A DNA stretch of 64,000 nt. Origin: Xanthostigma xanthostigma. Taxonomy: Eukaryota; Arthropoda; Insecta; Raphidioptera; Raphidiidae. The notes under the pieces are model-generated. The model searched no databases, was not told the origin of the DNA, and saw only the letters and a program-made list of their open reading frames with translations. The DNA is taken from assembly GCA_963575645.1 (NCBI GenBank), contig OY754465.1:61031901-61095900 (forward strand). The letters are read 5' to 3'. This document shows positions 46,306 through 57,088 of this stretch, one piece after another (position 1 is the stretch's first letter; every line of letters begins with the position of its first letter). The translations under genes and the position numbers were made by a program.

Positions 46306-46981
46306 TAGTGTTGGGCATAATCGATATATTTCAATAATCGAATGAATCGAAATAATCGCTTTTTATAATCGAATGATCATTCGAATTATCGATTATGAAT
46401 GATTCGAATGATCATTCGAATTATCGATTATGAATGATTCGAATGATCATTCGAATTATTGATTATGAATGATTCGAATGAACATTCGAATTATCAATTA
46501 TGAATGATGCGCAAACTTGGCAATTATTAATTTCGTTTTATTTACTTTTACAGTATAAGTGAATGATCATTCAAAATATCGATTATGAATTATGTTCAAA
46601 CTTTGCAATTTCGATTTGTTAATATTACTTAACACAATATTAATAATGGAATCCCTGGTATGATCGAATAGAAATAGAAATATATTTGTTATGCCCTAGA
46701 TGGATACATCGTCAATTTACATAATGAGTTAAACATTAAAATTTAAAAAATCCTTAATGTCATAAAACAATTTTTTAGGAATTTGATTTAACGCAGAAAC
46801 CGAATGATATATCGATAAATCACATTAATATCGATAGTGGACATAGTAATAGTACTGTGTCGGGATTTAATATACATTTCATATTTCATAATCGATTCAA
46901 GCGAATGCCATAACCGAATGATCGATTATTCGGCCATAATCTAAATATTTCGATTATATCATTCATAATCGCCCAACACTA
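46306..46981. mobile_element. hAT-type MITE with internal 35-bp tandem repeat
   Basis: The ends TAGTGTTGGGCATAATCGAT and CATAATCGCCCAACACTA are flanked by a perfect 8-bp duplication AACGAAAT (46298-46305 and 46982-46989). The interior has four 35-bp units of TCGAATGATCATTCGAATTA plus TCGATTATGAATGAT at about 46370-46510. Confidence 0.9.
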
Positions 46982-47258
46982 AACGAAATACATCACGCGC
47001 AAATTTACTCTCGTGGATAGCTTTGATCCAAAGTGACTGTTAATAACCGAGCAAGACAAGGAGGATGAATGCCTGCGCAGTGTCGCATTGCGCACCCATT
47101 GGTCCCCACTCCCTTCACTCGATTTCGGCCAAGCTCATTCTCTGTATCTCTAGTCTAGAGTTAGACAATTTGAGTATTCAACAATATAAAAAATGACTAG
47201 TAATGTTAAATTGTTGATCTGTGCCCCATGAAAGTAGCGCTACGCCTATAAGCCATTA

Positions 47259-50200
47259 TCATACGACCACGGCTACAGCTTCAGATCTACTTTCGGGCAA
47301 TGGGGGACATTCGCGCCACGTTTCACTCAACGGGTTGAAACATTCCACTGAAGTGATAGTAATTTGAGCCCTATAAAAAAAATTGTCATGTGTTTGATCG
47401 CCTCCAATTACGTATAGAAGTCCGTCAGCTGCCGCCACTGCAGGACTTGCACGAGCCACTGTCATTGGCGGTAGTATGCTCCATTTGTTCTAGAAAAAAA
47501 CAATTACAATACGTCAAACAAACATAGATACGTTATACTAGGAGAGCTGTCAAACATTTTTGGATAAGTATTTGAGCCGGCGCGAAAATTTGTGTACCAC
47601 TTCTTTTGTAATGCCTGAACATAAAATCGAAGATCTGGCGGAAGGGCAGTGGGGCCTAGCCAAACCGTGAATTTTTAACGTTGCGAAATTTTATTAGCAA
47701 AAAAAGTCGATGAGACATTTTGAAATTTTAATACATTCAAATTTAGTATTTAATCTATTACCTATACTAATATATAAAGCTAAAGAGTTTGTTTGTTTGT
47801 TTGAACGCGCTAATCTCAGGAACTACTGGTTCAAATTGAAAAAAATTTTTTTGTTGGATAGCCCATTTATCGAGGAAGGCTATAGGCTATATAATATTAC
47901 GCTACAACCATTAGGAGCGGAGCTTTAATGAAAAATGTTGCAAAATGTATCTTAAGCTTCTATTCATGTGAAATGCACTAACTAGATATACTCATATTAG
48001 CGTTGTGAGAACACAACCTCAGGTGGATCAATCGGTAGAGCATGCGACTGTCAATATCAGGGTCGTGGGTTCGTGCCCCACGTTGGGCGAATATATTTTT
48101 ATTTTTTACATTGCTTTCTTCTAAGGCTTAAATTTAAATTAATTTTAATTTTATTTAATTACTTTAAAAAAAATTATTAGTTAAAAAAAGTTTAAATACT
48201 GCTTTTTATCGACAAAAACTTTTGAACGGTAATTCCGATCATCATGAAATTTGGGCACAACATTCATCTCGGTAAACTAAGATGAATGTGTGTACTCATG
48301 TTCCTCCCTTCCCCATTCGTTCTTTTACACCCGGGTGAAACCGCTAGTAAAATAATAAATAAATAAGCCAGATCATTTCGTCGGGTCTAAATGATTGCCA
48401 GGCGGTTACAAAACTGTATTATACGCGAGTGCGGGTAAGATGCTACGGGTAGGTTGAAGTGTGAAAGAGAGCATATATCGCACCTCAGCACAGTTCAACT
48501 CAACCCATATACGCTCTCTCTCACTTCAACCTACCCGTAGCATCTTACTCGCACTCATGTATAATAGACAGTTTTGTAACCGCCTGGCAGACATTTAGAC
48601 CCGACTAAATGATCTGGCTCTTTTATTTATTATTTTATTAAATACTAAATTTGAAAGTATTAAAATTTCAAAATGCCTCAAAACCATAGATATATAGGGT
48701 AAAAGCCGGATAGTTGCCTCAGTGGGATACATGCCTCGATTTTGAATACACTATGTTAGAGATGTTGATGGGGTTTGCGCTTTACTATACTTTGAAGTGC
48801 CCCTCCCGTGGGCCTCAGTGCCATGTAAGCCATCGGAGTAGACGCATGCGTTTTGTCCGTATGAGCAAACATCTTCCGCGACGAAACTTTGATAGGCGTC
48901 GAAATTATATTGGTAAGTAATTTCTATTGAATATTTTTATTATTGATTGCGGTTTCAGTCAACTTTTTGTTTCTTTGCATGCATCAGAGTTTAAATTACA
49001 CTGTTTATTACGATTTATTGATAAATAATTTTTATTTATTTCGCAAATAAGAAAGGCAAGTATCCGTATCACAAAGGATAGTCGCCCTATTGACTTTTTT
49101 AAGGAAGAGAAGAATAGAAATATAGAGTTTTGACAGTGAAAATTAGGAAAATGTTATAAGTTCAAAAACGTCTAAAGGAAAAGCCACCAAGGGACTACCA
49201 ATCAAAAGTAAAAAAGACGAAAAATCGATGAGACACTGAAAAGATAGTATTAAAAGAAAAACGCTAATTCAAAAATAGTAAAATACGAATATAAAAGTTT
49301 CAATTGATGATTATTGCGCAGAATGTTTTGAGAATTACAATTTTACAAAATCGAAATCAGATTGGATTCAATGTGAGATGAGTCAAATGTGGTTGCATGA
49401 AACTTGTACAACATTCAAAAATCATTGCATGAGATGTGGAAAGTTGAAAACCCTGACTTCGAACTTCGGATGCTATTTTTGTTGTATTTTTAGTACATAA
49501 TAAAGGATCTCAGTAAAAAATAAAGACTGATTACTTAAATTGATATACCTAAATTTGTTTCTATCTAAAATATCATAGTGAGGCCTCTATCCCCGCACGA
49601 GGCAAGTATCCCTCGAAGCATTTTTAATGTTAGGCTACTATCCGCCACAGTAGGCAACTATCCCTTTTTTGAGAGGTCAAATAAAACAGAATTTACTCAA
49701 AACCAATATTAATTATGTTTTCAAAAATAGGCTACTATGAATGATCAAAGACCTATGTTTTGAAATACGTGCTGCATTATTCTTAGTAAGTACATATTTT
49801 TTAATAATAGAGCTTCATTGAAAAGTGGGGCAACTATCCGGCTTTTACCCTATATATTTGATAGATTGTGGATACACTAGCGCCTCCTGTACCTTTTAGA
49901 AGCCATTTTGTACATTGTCAGATTGATGCCAAATTGACAATGTAAAATGTTCTAAGCTTTTACATTATATTTATGCTCAATTTTGTAATTTTTGAAACGT
50001 TTTAGTATAAAAATAGGTTTTGGAGCGAAATATCACTGTTTTCTGTGAGTTTTGTTGTTTTTATCAATAAAATCATATTATAAAATAATTAATATTTTTG
50101 AATCTCGCGCGCTTTTTACGGCGTTTTCCACGTACAAAATGGCTTCTAATTGGAACCATTCCGCACAATGCTCAAGGATAGGCATCCGCTATCTATTAAT

Positions 50201-53200
50201 ATATATATCTATGCTCAAGACCTTTTTTGCTAATAAAATTTCGCAAAGTTAAAAATTCACGGCTTAGCTAGACCCCACCACCCTTCAGCCAGGTCTTCGA
50301 TTTTGTGTTCAGACATTACATAAGAAGTGTTATACAAATTTTCAAGTTGCTTCAAATACCTACCCAAAAGTATTTGATAGCTCTTGGGCTATTACTACAG
50401 TACAGTAGATTGAAACATACCTCTTTGAAAGAATATCGCTCCACAGAATTGAGGACCTCGTAATTTCTATTCGTTCCGCCAACAACGTATAAATGCCCAT
50501 CGAGTACAGTAAAACCCATCTGAGATCTAGCCACCGTCATGGGAGGTAGATCTGTCCATTCGCCAGTCAATGGATTATAGCTCAATAGGTCCTGCAAATG
50601 TCTCCTGCTGTGCGAACATCCTCCGACGATATAAATCAAACCCTCGTAAGATACAACACCCATACTGAATCTCGGCGCCGGTAACTCTCCAAAAAGCTTC
50701 CAATGATCCGTCACCGGGTCGTAGCTCTCAATCGAGCCGCCAATGTCCTCCCCGATCCAACCGCCGATAGCATAGAGATTTCCGTAGAGAGCGCACAGTC
50801 CAAACTCGCATCTCGGGACAACCATGCTCGAAACCTTGGTCCATTTGTCTTCTCGAGGATCGTAGCATTCACCGTTTGCGATTATTTGAGAGTCTTGCTC
50901 ACCTCCGACGACATATATTTTACTATTTAAAGAAGCCACGCCCGGCAAAATACGACCTATAGCCATCGGAGCTACCTTACACCATTCTCTGGAAAACGGT
51001 TATTAAATTAGCATGAAAAAGAAGATGAGATTCTGAATGCTAGATATGTTTACCTTCTAAATGTATCGAATCTTTCGATAGATTCAAAAGTAGATTCGCA
51101 GCGCCTGTTCCATCCCGATGTCATTTCTCGCTTAGAGCCTCCGATAACAAATATGTCCTTTTTAGCGCAGAGGCGAGGATGTACATATAGAGATACTAAG
51201 GATCCTTTTTTTGAAACCAGATCTTTTCGCACCGAACGTAACGCTACCTTCAGTGAACTGTCAGAGCAGTCGTTTATTGCCCTATCGAGTAAACATGTCG
51301 ACAGGAGAGGCAATCGGACGTGTTTTAATATTTCAAAGACATATCGTCTACGAGAAATTATATCGTGAGTTATCCAACGAAACGCTGCTTGAAATACCTG
51401 AAAATATTTCATTGCGATTTTATTGTAGAATAAATATAAAACTAAAAAACACGCTTTATATCGAACTAAAAAGTAAAAAATATTTTTTTTAAAATAAGCT
51501 TAAAACAATAATGAATAAAAAATACTAGTATTATTGTGAAAAAAGCGTGGGGCGCTTTGTTCCACATTTTCGTACATCGAGCGCCCCACGCTTTTTTCAC
51601 AATAATACTAGTATTTTTTATTCATTATTGTTTTAAACTTATTTTAAAAAAATATTTTTTACTTTTTAGTTCGATATAAAGCGTGTTTTTTAAGTGTTTT
51701 TTAAACTATATTTATTTTCCACTTTTTAGTTCGATTTATTGTCAAAAATTTGCCGGAAAAAAAAACAATTTTTTTTTCGGCGTGGACGGGATTAGAACCC
51801 ACGACCCGTGATTCCGAGAGTTGACGTCAGCAAAGATCCGTGCTTTAGACCGCACGGCTACCCACTGTACTTACAGTGCTGGCATATTATACCACTATAT
51901 AAACCACTTGCTGTAGTTCAAATGGAGATTACAAACATACATACATACAAACTTACAAGTGAAACTAATATAAAGCGTGTAAAAACAAATATTTAAATGT
52001 CGAAAGCGACAACTGCAACTTACCTGAAATTCCGAGTCGACACGTAAATGTTCTGAAACGAGGAATCGTGCAAGTTGTTCTTTAGGAAGATCGTTGAATT
52101 CTTCTTCTGCGCACACTTTCGGAAAATGACTCTCAATAAAATCTACAGCTGCTTTAGCCAATTCTTCACAATTGTGACCTTCGGCAAATCTTAAAACAAG
52201 ATTCACAATTTAAGATTGAAGTGAGACTCTCCTTTGTGAACATTTTTGTATTTATGGACACTTCTTTACATACATGTAAACGCGTAAGGTGCACATAGGG
52301 AAGTTAGCATTGGGAAAAAATACTTGGATCAGAGTTAGCCATGACTGCATTAATTGTTATTTCTATTGAATTATCGTGGTAATCTTGAGGATTTCTATTT
52401 TATTTTGATTTATTTTTATTTTACTTGGCTTTTTTAATAATAAAAAGCTCTTATAAATCATTATTTTAATTTTTTTGTACAAAAATAAAACAAAAAAACA
52501 ACTCCATCTGTTTGGAAACATTTCATTCAAAAATTGTCTGACTGGTATGACGTATGCGCGTTGGTAAATCAGTTACCTAATGTCTTTAGGTTCAACACGA
52601 ATAGGCGGAGATTTAAGTATTTTTGGGAATTTAATGTTCCACTAATAAAAAAAGTCCGATTATGTTGTAATCATTTGAATATTTTCTTCGGTAGTATACA
52701 CATTCATTTTGCAAAAGAATATTATCTGTCAAATTGAAAAACAGGATTTCAAGGCTCACTCTGATCCAGTCATTTTTTCCCAATGTTAATTTCCCTATGT
52801 GCACCTTACGTGTTTACATACTGTATATTAAGCCTACAAGAGTCTATTATGCTTTCCCGACAACTAATCAATTCAGTGGTTCTCGTGTTTTGAGACAGAG
52901 AGAAACTTCTTCTTTCATGTATTAGTATACACGTAAGGTGCACATGGGGAAATTAACATTGGGAAAAAATGACTGGATCAGAGTGAGCCTTGAAATCTTG
53001 TTTTTCAATTTGACAGATAATATTCTTTTGCAAAATGAATGTGTATACTACCGATGAAAATATTCAACATAATCGGACTTTTTTTATTAATGGGGCATTA
53101 AATTCCCAAAAATACTTAAATATGGTGCGAGATCAAATATCTCCGCCTATTCGTGTTGAGCCTAAAAACATTGGGCCACTGATTTACCAACACGCATACG

Positions 53201-55395
53201 TCATACCAGTCAGACAATTTTTGAATGAAATGTTTCCAAACAGATGGAGTTGTTTTTTTGTTTTATTTTTGTACAAAAAATTAAAATAGTGATTTATAAG
53301 AGCTTTTTATTATTAAAAAAGCCAAGTAAAATAAAAATAAATCAAAATAAAATAGAAATCCTCAAGATTACCACGATAATTCAATAGAAATAACAATTAA
53401 TGCAGTCACGGCTAACTCTGATCCAAGTATTTTTTCCCAATGTTAATTTCCCTATGTGCACCTTACGTGTTTACATACTGTAGATGTCTCACCTGTATAT
53501 TCCAATGGCATTTGTCGGATGCAATTCCTTCTTCAAGTATTCGGTACAGCCGTTGACGATTTCTCGAAGTTCCAGCATATCGGCCGCGACTATCAATTCC
53601 TGGACGTTATGCTGATCGATTCTGATTTCTCCGGAGTAAATGAAATCAATCAGAATGTTAAGAGTGCGCGGTGACACCGAATGCAATTCTACAGACTGCT
53701 GTTGTTGTTCACTAAGACCTCCGGTGAACATGGCATGGAAGTACGGACTGCTCGCTGCCAAAATGGCGCGATGAGCCTGTAATACCGGCACAATAATTTA
53801 TTACTTCCGCTTGCATCACATTAATATTTTTATTCAACTCATGCGCGTTATTCATGTTTTATCATGCCTAAAAACCGAACCCTAAATAGCCATTTACCGA
53901 CTGGTGACAATTACTTGTCATAACTAAATGAAGATTCCTACTAGCTTGGCCATTGTGGAGTAATAAAAATAAACGTAACTATTTTCTGAGTCGTAACGAA
54001 ATAGTAGGTAACAACAACTCCGTTGTTACCCATTGAGACTAAAATTGAGAGGCCGAATGTTTTCGACATGGAGTTTATTCATAACCGGCTAACCTCAAAC
54101 CAAAACATTGAATCGTGCTGTTTGGTGCTGTTAGTATTGACAGTTTTTTTTATAAAGAAATAAATAGATATTTACAACATCTCATTATAATTAAAACATG
54201 AATAACGCGCAATTGTTGAATAAAATTATGGGCGCAACTTGTAGGCTAAGTCATGACCTGTCATGAATGACTTAGACTACTAGTTACGCCAATAACTATT
54301 ACCATTATAGATGCGTCAAGCGGTTATAATCTTTAATAGTTCTCTTTTTTTACAAGTATTTATTTATTTTACCTGGACGCGTAGCCCATTTCAAAATATT
54401 CAATATGGCCGCCCTATGCGAAACGTTGGCATTGACAGTATACAAGGCTTAGGGTGTTTTATTTACGATGAAGAAAATTGTCGTTGGGGTGATACTAATC
54501 CTTCAAACGTTATTATATTGAAGGGAAAAAATCGCGAGTGCTGGCCACATCGTAAGATGTGGCAGAATTATTGATGCGATCTATAGGGTTAAGTTTGTTG
54601 CTTTCTGCATGCGAACGTCAAATTAGAAAGAGTAACCTCATGTTAATAATTTGATGTTAACATTTACACTTGATCTACCCAAACAATTAGGTACTGCACA
54701 AACATGTCATGCTTCTTCTTCGATTTTTCATTGATTTCTGTAACTTCCAAAATTGTAAACAATATTTACAAGAATACCTAGCGCGCAATGCTTTACTAAA
54801 TGAGACGTTACACCTAATCTACCCAAACAATTAGGTACTGCACAAACATGTCATGCTTCTTCTTCGATTTTTCATTGATTTCTGTAACTTCCAAAATTGT
54901 AAACAATATTTACAATAATACCTAGCGCGCAATGCTTTACTAAATGAGACGTTACACCTAATCTACCCAAACAATAAGGTACTGCACAAACATGTCATGC
55001 TTCCTCTTCGATTTTTCATTGATTTCTGTAACTTCCATAATTGTAAAAAATAAATATTTACAAGAATACCTAGCGCGCAATGCTTTACTAAATGAGACGC
55101 TTCGCATAGGATAGTTCACTGAAATGCTGAGTAGATAGCGCACGGTCGAAGTAAAATCCCAAACTATTTTTACCATTACCTTGACTATTTTTCCACCGGC
55201 AATAATTTCCACATCGCACAAGCGCGAATTTCTTCGCAGGGCGCTGAGGTTATTCAACACTTTGGGGGCGTAGTGTCGACACGTATAGTACTGTTCCGAA
55301 TCTTGTGACGAAACTGCAGGAACTGGCATTGTACAATTATTATTTAATGAACCATCCACGTCTGTTATACATTTGAAACTTTTCAGTGGAGGCAT
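47259..55395 (-). CDS. IPP: IPP-like BTB-BACK-Kelch protein, 6 coding exons
   Basis: Exons (minus) are 55395-55180, 53776-53493, 52189-52024, 51397-51054, 50988-50421 and 47489-47259. All have GT..AG borders and consistent phases, and they total 602 residues plus stop. The BTB domain is about 45-165 (LCDVEIIAGGKIVK joined to AHRAILAASSPYFHAMFTGG; NVQELIVAADML). The BACK domain is about 168-290 (FAEGHNCEELAKAA, FQVFQAAFRWITHD). Six kelch blades run from about 303 to 602 (IFVIGG, IYVVGGEQD, LYAIGGWIGED, IYIVGGCSH, LYVVGGTNR, LYVIGGDQT) and end in SRSEAVAVVV. Blade content and the C-terminus match actin-binding protein IPP better than other KLHL members from memory. BTB-Kelch proteins act as CUL3 ubiquitin-ligase adaptors and IPP also binds F-actin; which applies here is inferred. 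Introns 1, 2, 3 and 5 are loaded with repeats, described separately. Confidence 0.93.
47754..48347 (+). mobile_element. Helitron-like non-autonomous element H, copy 4, inside a foldback arm
   Basis: Starts TCTATTACCTATACTAATAT after A and ends GAAACCGCTAG before T. The opposite arm of the foldback (TATTTTATTAAATACTAAAT near 48641) lacks the insertion and shows the empty A/T site. The tRNA-like core is at 48016-48089; GGGCGGGAC of copy 2 is missing before CTAG. Confidence 0.85.
48016..48089 (+). pseudogene. tRNA-Lys-like core inside Helitron-like copy 4
   Basis: GGATCAATCGGTAGAGCATG, anticodon loop CTGTCAA, and the T arm GGTTCGTGCCCC with one change in the B box. It ends ACGTTGGGCG. Confidence 0.65.
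48697..49850 (+). mobile_element. pogo/Tigger-like element relic (TA...TA, GGG ends)
   Basis: Terminal repeats GGGTAAAAGCCGGATAGTTG and CAACTATCCGGCTTTTACCC are flanked by TATATA on both sides, consistent with a TA target. The motif GGCAACTATCC recurs near both ends. A coding relic with a PHD-like finger sits at 49303-49500. Nested in the foldback of Kelch intron 5. Confidence 0.75.
49303..49500 (+). pseudogene. C-terminal PHD-like zinc-finger relic of a transposase
   Basis: The frame reads DDYCAECFENYNF, then SDWIQCEMSQMWLHETC, then HCMRCGKLKT and a stop after 66 codons. Spacing fits the C-x2-C...W-x2-C-x2-C-x2-WLH-x2-C...C-x2-C finger found at the C-terminus of some insect DDE transposases, with one Cys replaced by Ser (CEMS). 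The upstream coding part is frameshifted beyond recognition. Confidence 0.6.
51435..51700. repeat. Inverted repeat in Kelch intron 3
   Basis: AACACGCTTTATATCGAACT near 51447 and AGTTCGATATAAAGCGTGTT near 51668 tip arms of about 120 bp meeting around GGCGCTTTGTTCC at about 51560. Together with the adjacent tRNA-like segment it probably forms one MITE. Confidence 0.8.
51781..51868 (-). pseudogene. Type II (Leu/Ser-like) tRNA-derived segment
   Basis: On the minus strand GTGGGTAGCCGTGCGGTCTA resembles a D-arm/A-box region and GGTTCTAATCCCG is a B box. Length of about 87 with an extended variable region suggests a Leu/Ser-type origin. The acceptor halves do not pair well, so a SINE-like relic is more likely than a gene. 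Confidence 0.5.
52272..52825 (-). mobile_element. Mariner-like MITE in Kelch intron 2, copy 1 of an inverted pair
   Basis: Terminal repeats TGTAAACGCGTAAGGTGCAC and GTGCACCTTACGTGTTTACA. About 550 bp; it carries a decayed minus-strand transposase fragment matching copy 2. Confidence 0.8.
52928..53478 (+). mobile_element. Mariner-like MITE in Kelch intron 2, copy 2 of an inverted pair
   Basis: Same ends as copy 1 (ACACGTAAGGTGCACATGGG and CCTATGTGCACCTTACGTGT) in opposite orientation, about 100 bp away. The pair makes a palindrome of about 1.2 kb. Contains the better transposase relic. Confidence 0.8.
53035..53289 (+). pseudogene. Mariner/Tc1-like transposase fragment
   Basis: The frame NVYTTDENIQHNRTFF...YLNMVRDQISPPI...RQFLNEMFPNRW follows the layout of DD-type mariner-like transposases. 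The segment between YLxML and the VRxFLNExFPxRW motif normally holds the second catalytic Asp (FQQDGAPPH-like); here it is IGPLIYQHAY, so the Asp is lost. Only about 80 codons remain. Confidence 0.65.
54340..54640 (+). repeat. Dispersed repeat shared with 13190-13500, in Kelch intron 1
   Basis: Inverted match including ATGTGGCAGAATTATTGATG and TTGCTTTCTGCATGCGAACG. Function unknown. Confidence 0.55.
54675..55101 (+). repeat. 144-bp tandem array, three units, in Kelch intron 1
   Basis: Units start CTACCCAAACAATTAGGTAC at 54675, 54819 and 54963 with very few differences. The array ends about 80 bp from the exon 1 splice donor. Confidence 0.92.
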
Positions 55396-56241
55396 TATTT
55401 TTTCACATTAACGAGTATTAATTGAACTTAACGAACACATACGAATATCGTAGATTATTAATATATTGTATAAAAAGTGTATATTATGAGATACGAACTG
55501 GAGCTTGCATTTTAGTTTCCGATACCGTCGTCATGCTCTGTTTGCTTAAGTAAAAAACGCATAATTTATTCTCATTTTGACACTAGGTACCCATGGACAA
55601 TTAATATGACACTGACGTGAAATGTGAACAGCTGATCGTGCAGTCACGTTTTTCTGTTCGGAACAGAATCAAATGTCCCTATCCGAGCAGTGAACAATAT
55701 CTGCGGACAAAAGGGAAAACCGCTTACGTCGATTACAGCCAGGAAAAACACCTAGCGCCAATTTTCAAATTATTTTTCAGTAATAGACCCGGTATTCGCT
55801 CTTCTTCCGCGACTATGATATTTGTTGCAGGGCTAAAATTTTACTGATTTAACGCTTCCGATTTTGGAATTTCGGGAGACTTTCTTATAACGGGGCGGTG
55901 TCGATGCGATGGCGTTTTATTTTGCGCAGTGAAAAGGGAAAGGCGTTTCGAGGGAGTTCCTTAAAAAAGCGATAACGGGGTGGTTTTTGCGTTTTAAAAT
56001 TCGCCAAAATCGGAGGCGTACATTCAGTAAACTGTTACCGTTGCAGGTACCTACATATAAATCATGAAACAGTCGATGGGAAGTCATTCGACTTCTGACT
56101 TAACACGACGTGCAGTGATCAAATGCTCCTAGCCGGAGACTTTTTTTATATTGACGTAACCGAGAACAAATATATGGGTTGGTTTTAGGCTATATATAAT
56201 TATGCTATCCAGAGAGCTATGGGCAATGTCGAGTAAAAAAA
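55396..56241. promoter_or_regulatory. Upstream region of the Kelch gene
   Basis: No gene seen. Presumed to include the minus-strand Kelch promoter; no core promoter motif could be fixed. Confidence 0.3.
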
Positions 56242-56463
56242 TTGGTTGTCTGTAAAGTCGGTTACGGACGATAGTTTTACGTGATAACGTATTCCGTAAT
56301 ACATAACCTAAATTTTAGTAGCTGTCAAACTTGGGCCGAAGCCTACTGCGCTCTCGCTTGCACGCACAGGGTCAGGCAGAACGTTAGGAACGTTAGGAAC
56401 GTTACACTTTTTCGTGCGTGCAGCTGGTGTTTCATCAATTTATAAGACGTTATCACGTCAAAA
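56242..56463 (+). mobile_element. MITE family E, copy 3 (diverged interior)
   Basis: Shares both ends (TTGGTTGTCTGTAAAGTCGG and TATCACGTCAAA) and the CTCTCGCTTGCACGC block, but has a different left interior (ATTCCGTAATACATAACCTA). Confidence 0.7.
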
Positions 56464-57088
56464 GAGTTGCGACAGCATAATACGTCTATCTTTAATAGGC
56501 TTTAATAGTGCAAATTCGGGCGACTCCGGATTGGACTGCTAGTCTCCATATAAAAATTTAAACCGTTTAACCATCAGAATCTGTTTTTCGCAGCATTGAA
56601 AAAATAGTACATCGTCGATAACTTACCTTGAAGTACCTTTCTACTACACGAGTATCGCGTCCAAAGAAATCACAAAACACGTGTGTTTTGTGAATGAAAT
56701 TTAAAAAAAAAATAACAATAGATAAACGTAAGCGAGTTAGCCGTTTGCCCACAAATATACACCCATAGATGCAACTGAAAGTTCAAAGTACGCTGCTAAG
56801 CGCAGACTTCTAATAATGTGATCTATTCAGAATGAACGTTACCACTACCGTAAAGTTATACGTAAACGCAAATTTGGAGCAGCGATTTTAAGACTCTGAA
56901 ATATGTTTTATTTGTGATCGCATAGCTACCAGATATGTAACAAATTTTTAAGATACTTATCTCAGAAACCACCGTTTTACTTTTTTTCTGTAGTTAGTAG
57001 TCGTGAATATTCATATACTTTTATTCTATACTGAACATAGGAATAAAATCGCAATCGAACCATGAGGGTGCAAACATATACTTCTGTC

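Larger units (their letters stand above)
47543..50384. mobile_element. Foldback element in Kelch intron 5, enlarged by nested insertions
   Basis: The outer arms pair: 47543-47760 with about 48640-48680 plus 50212-50384 (GCGAAATTTTATTAGCAAAA and TTTTGCTAATAAAATTTCGC; AGAGCTGTCAAAC and its counterpart ending AGCTCT). The arms continue into the hairpin at 48360-48640 (ACCTACCCGTAGCATCTTAC mirrored by GTAAGATGCTACGGGTAGGT). The left arm is interrupted by a Helitron-like copy, and the right arm by about 1.5 kb that includes a pogo-like relic. Confidence 0.8.

Noticed and set aside
50352-50420. Extension of kelch exon 5 past the fifth blade
   Set aside because: GTATGT donor at 50420; exon 6 at 47489 continues the blade with NKWSILPPM.
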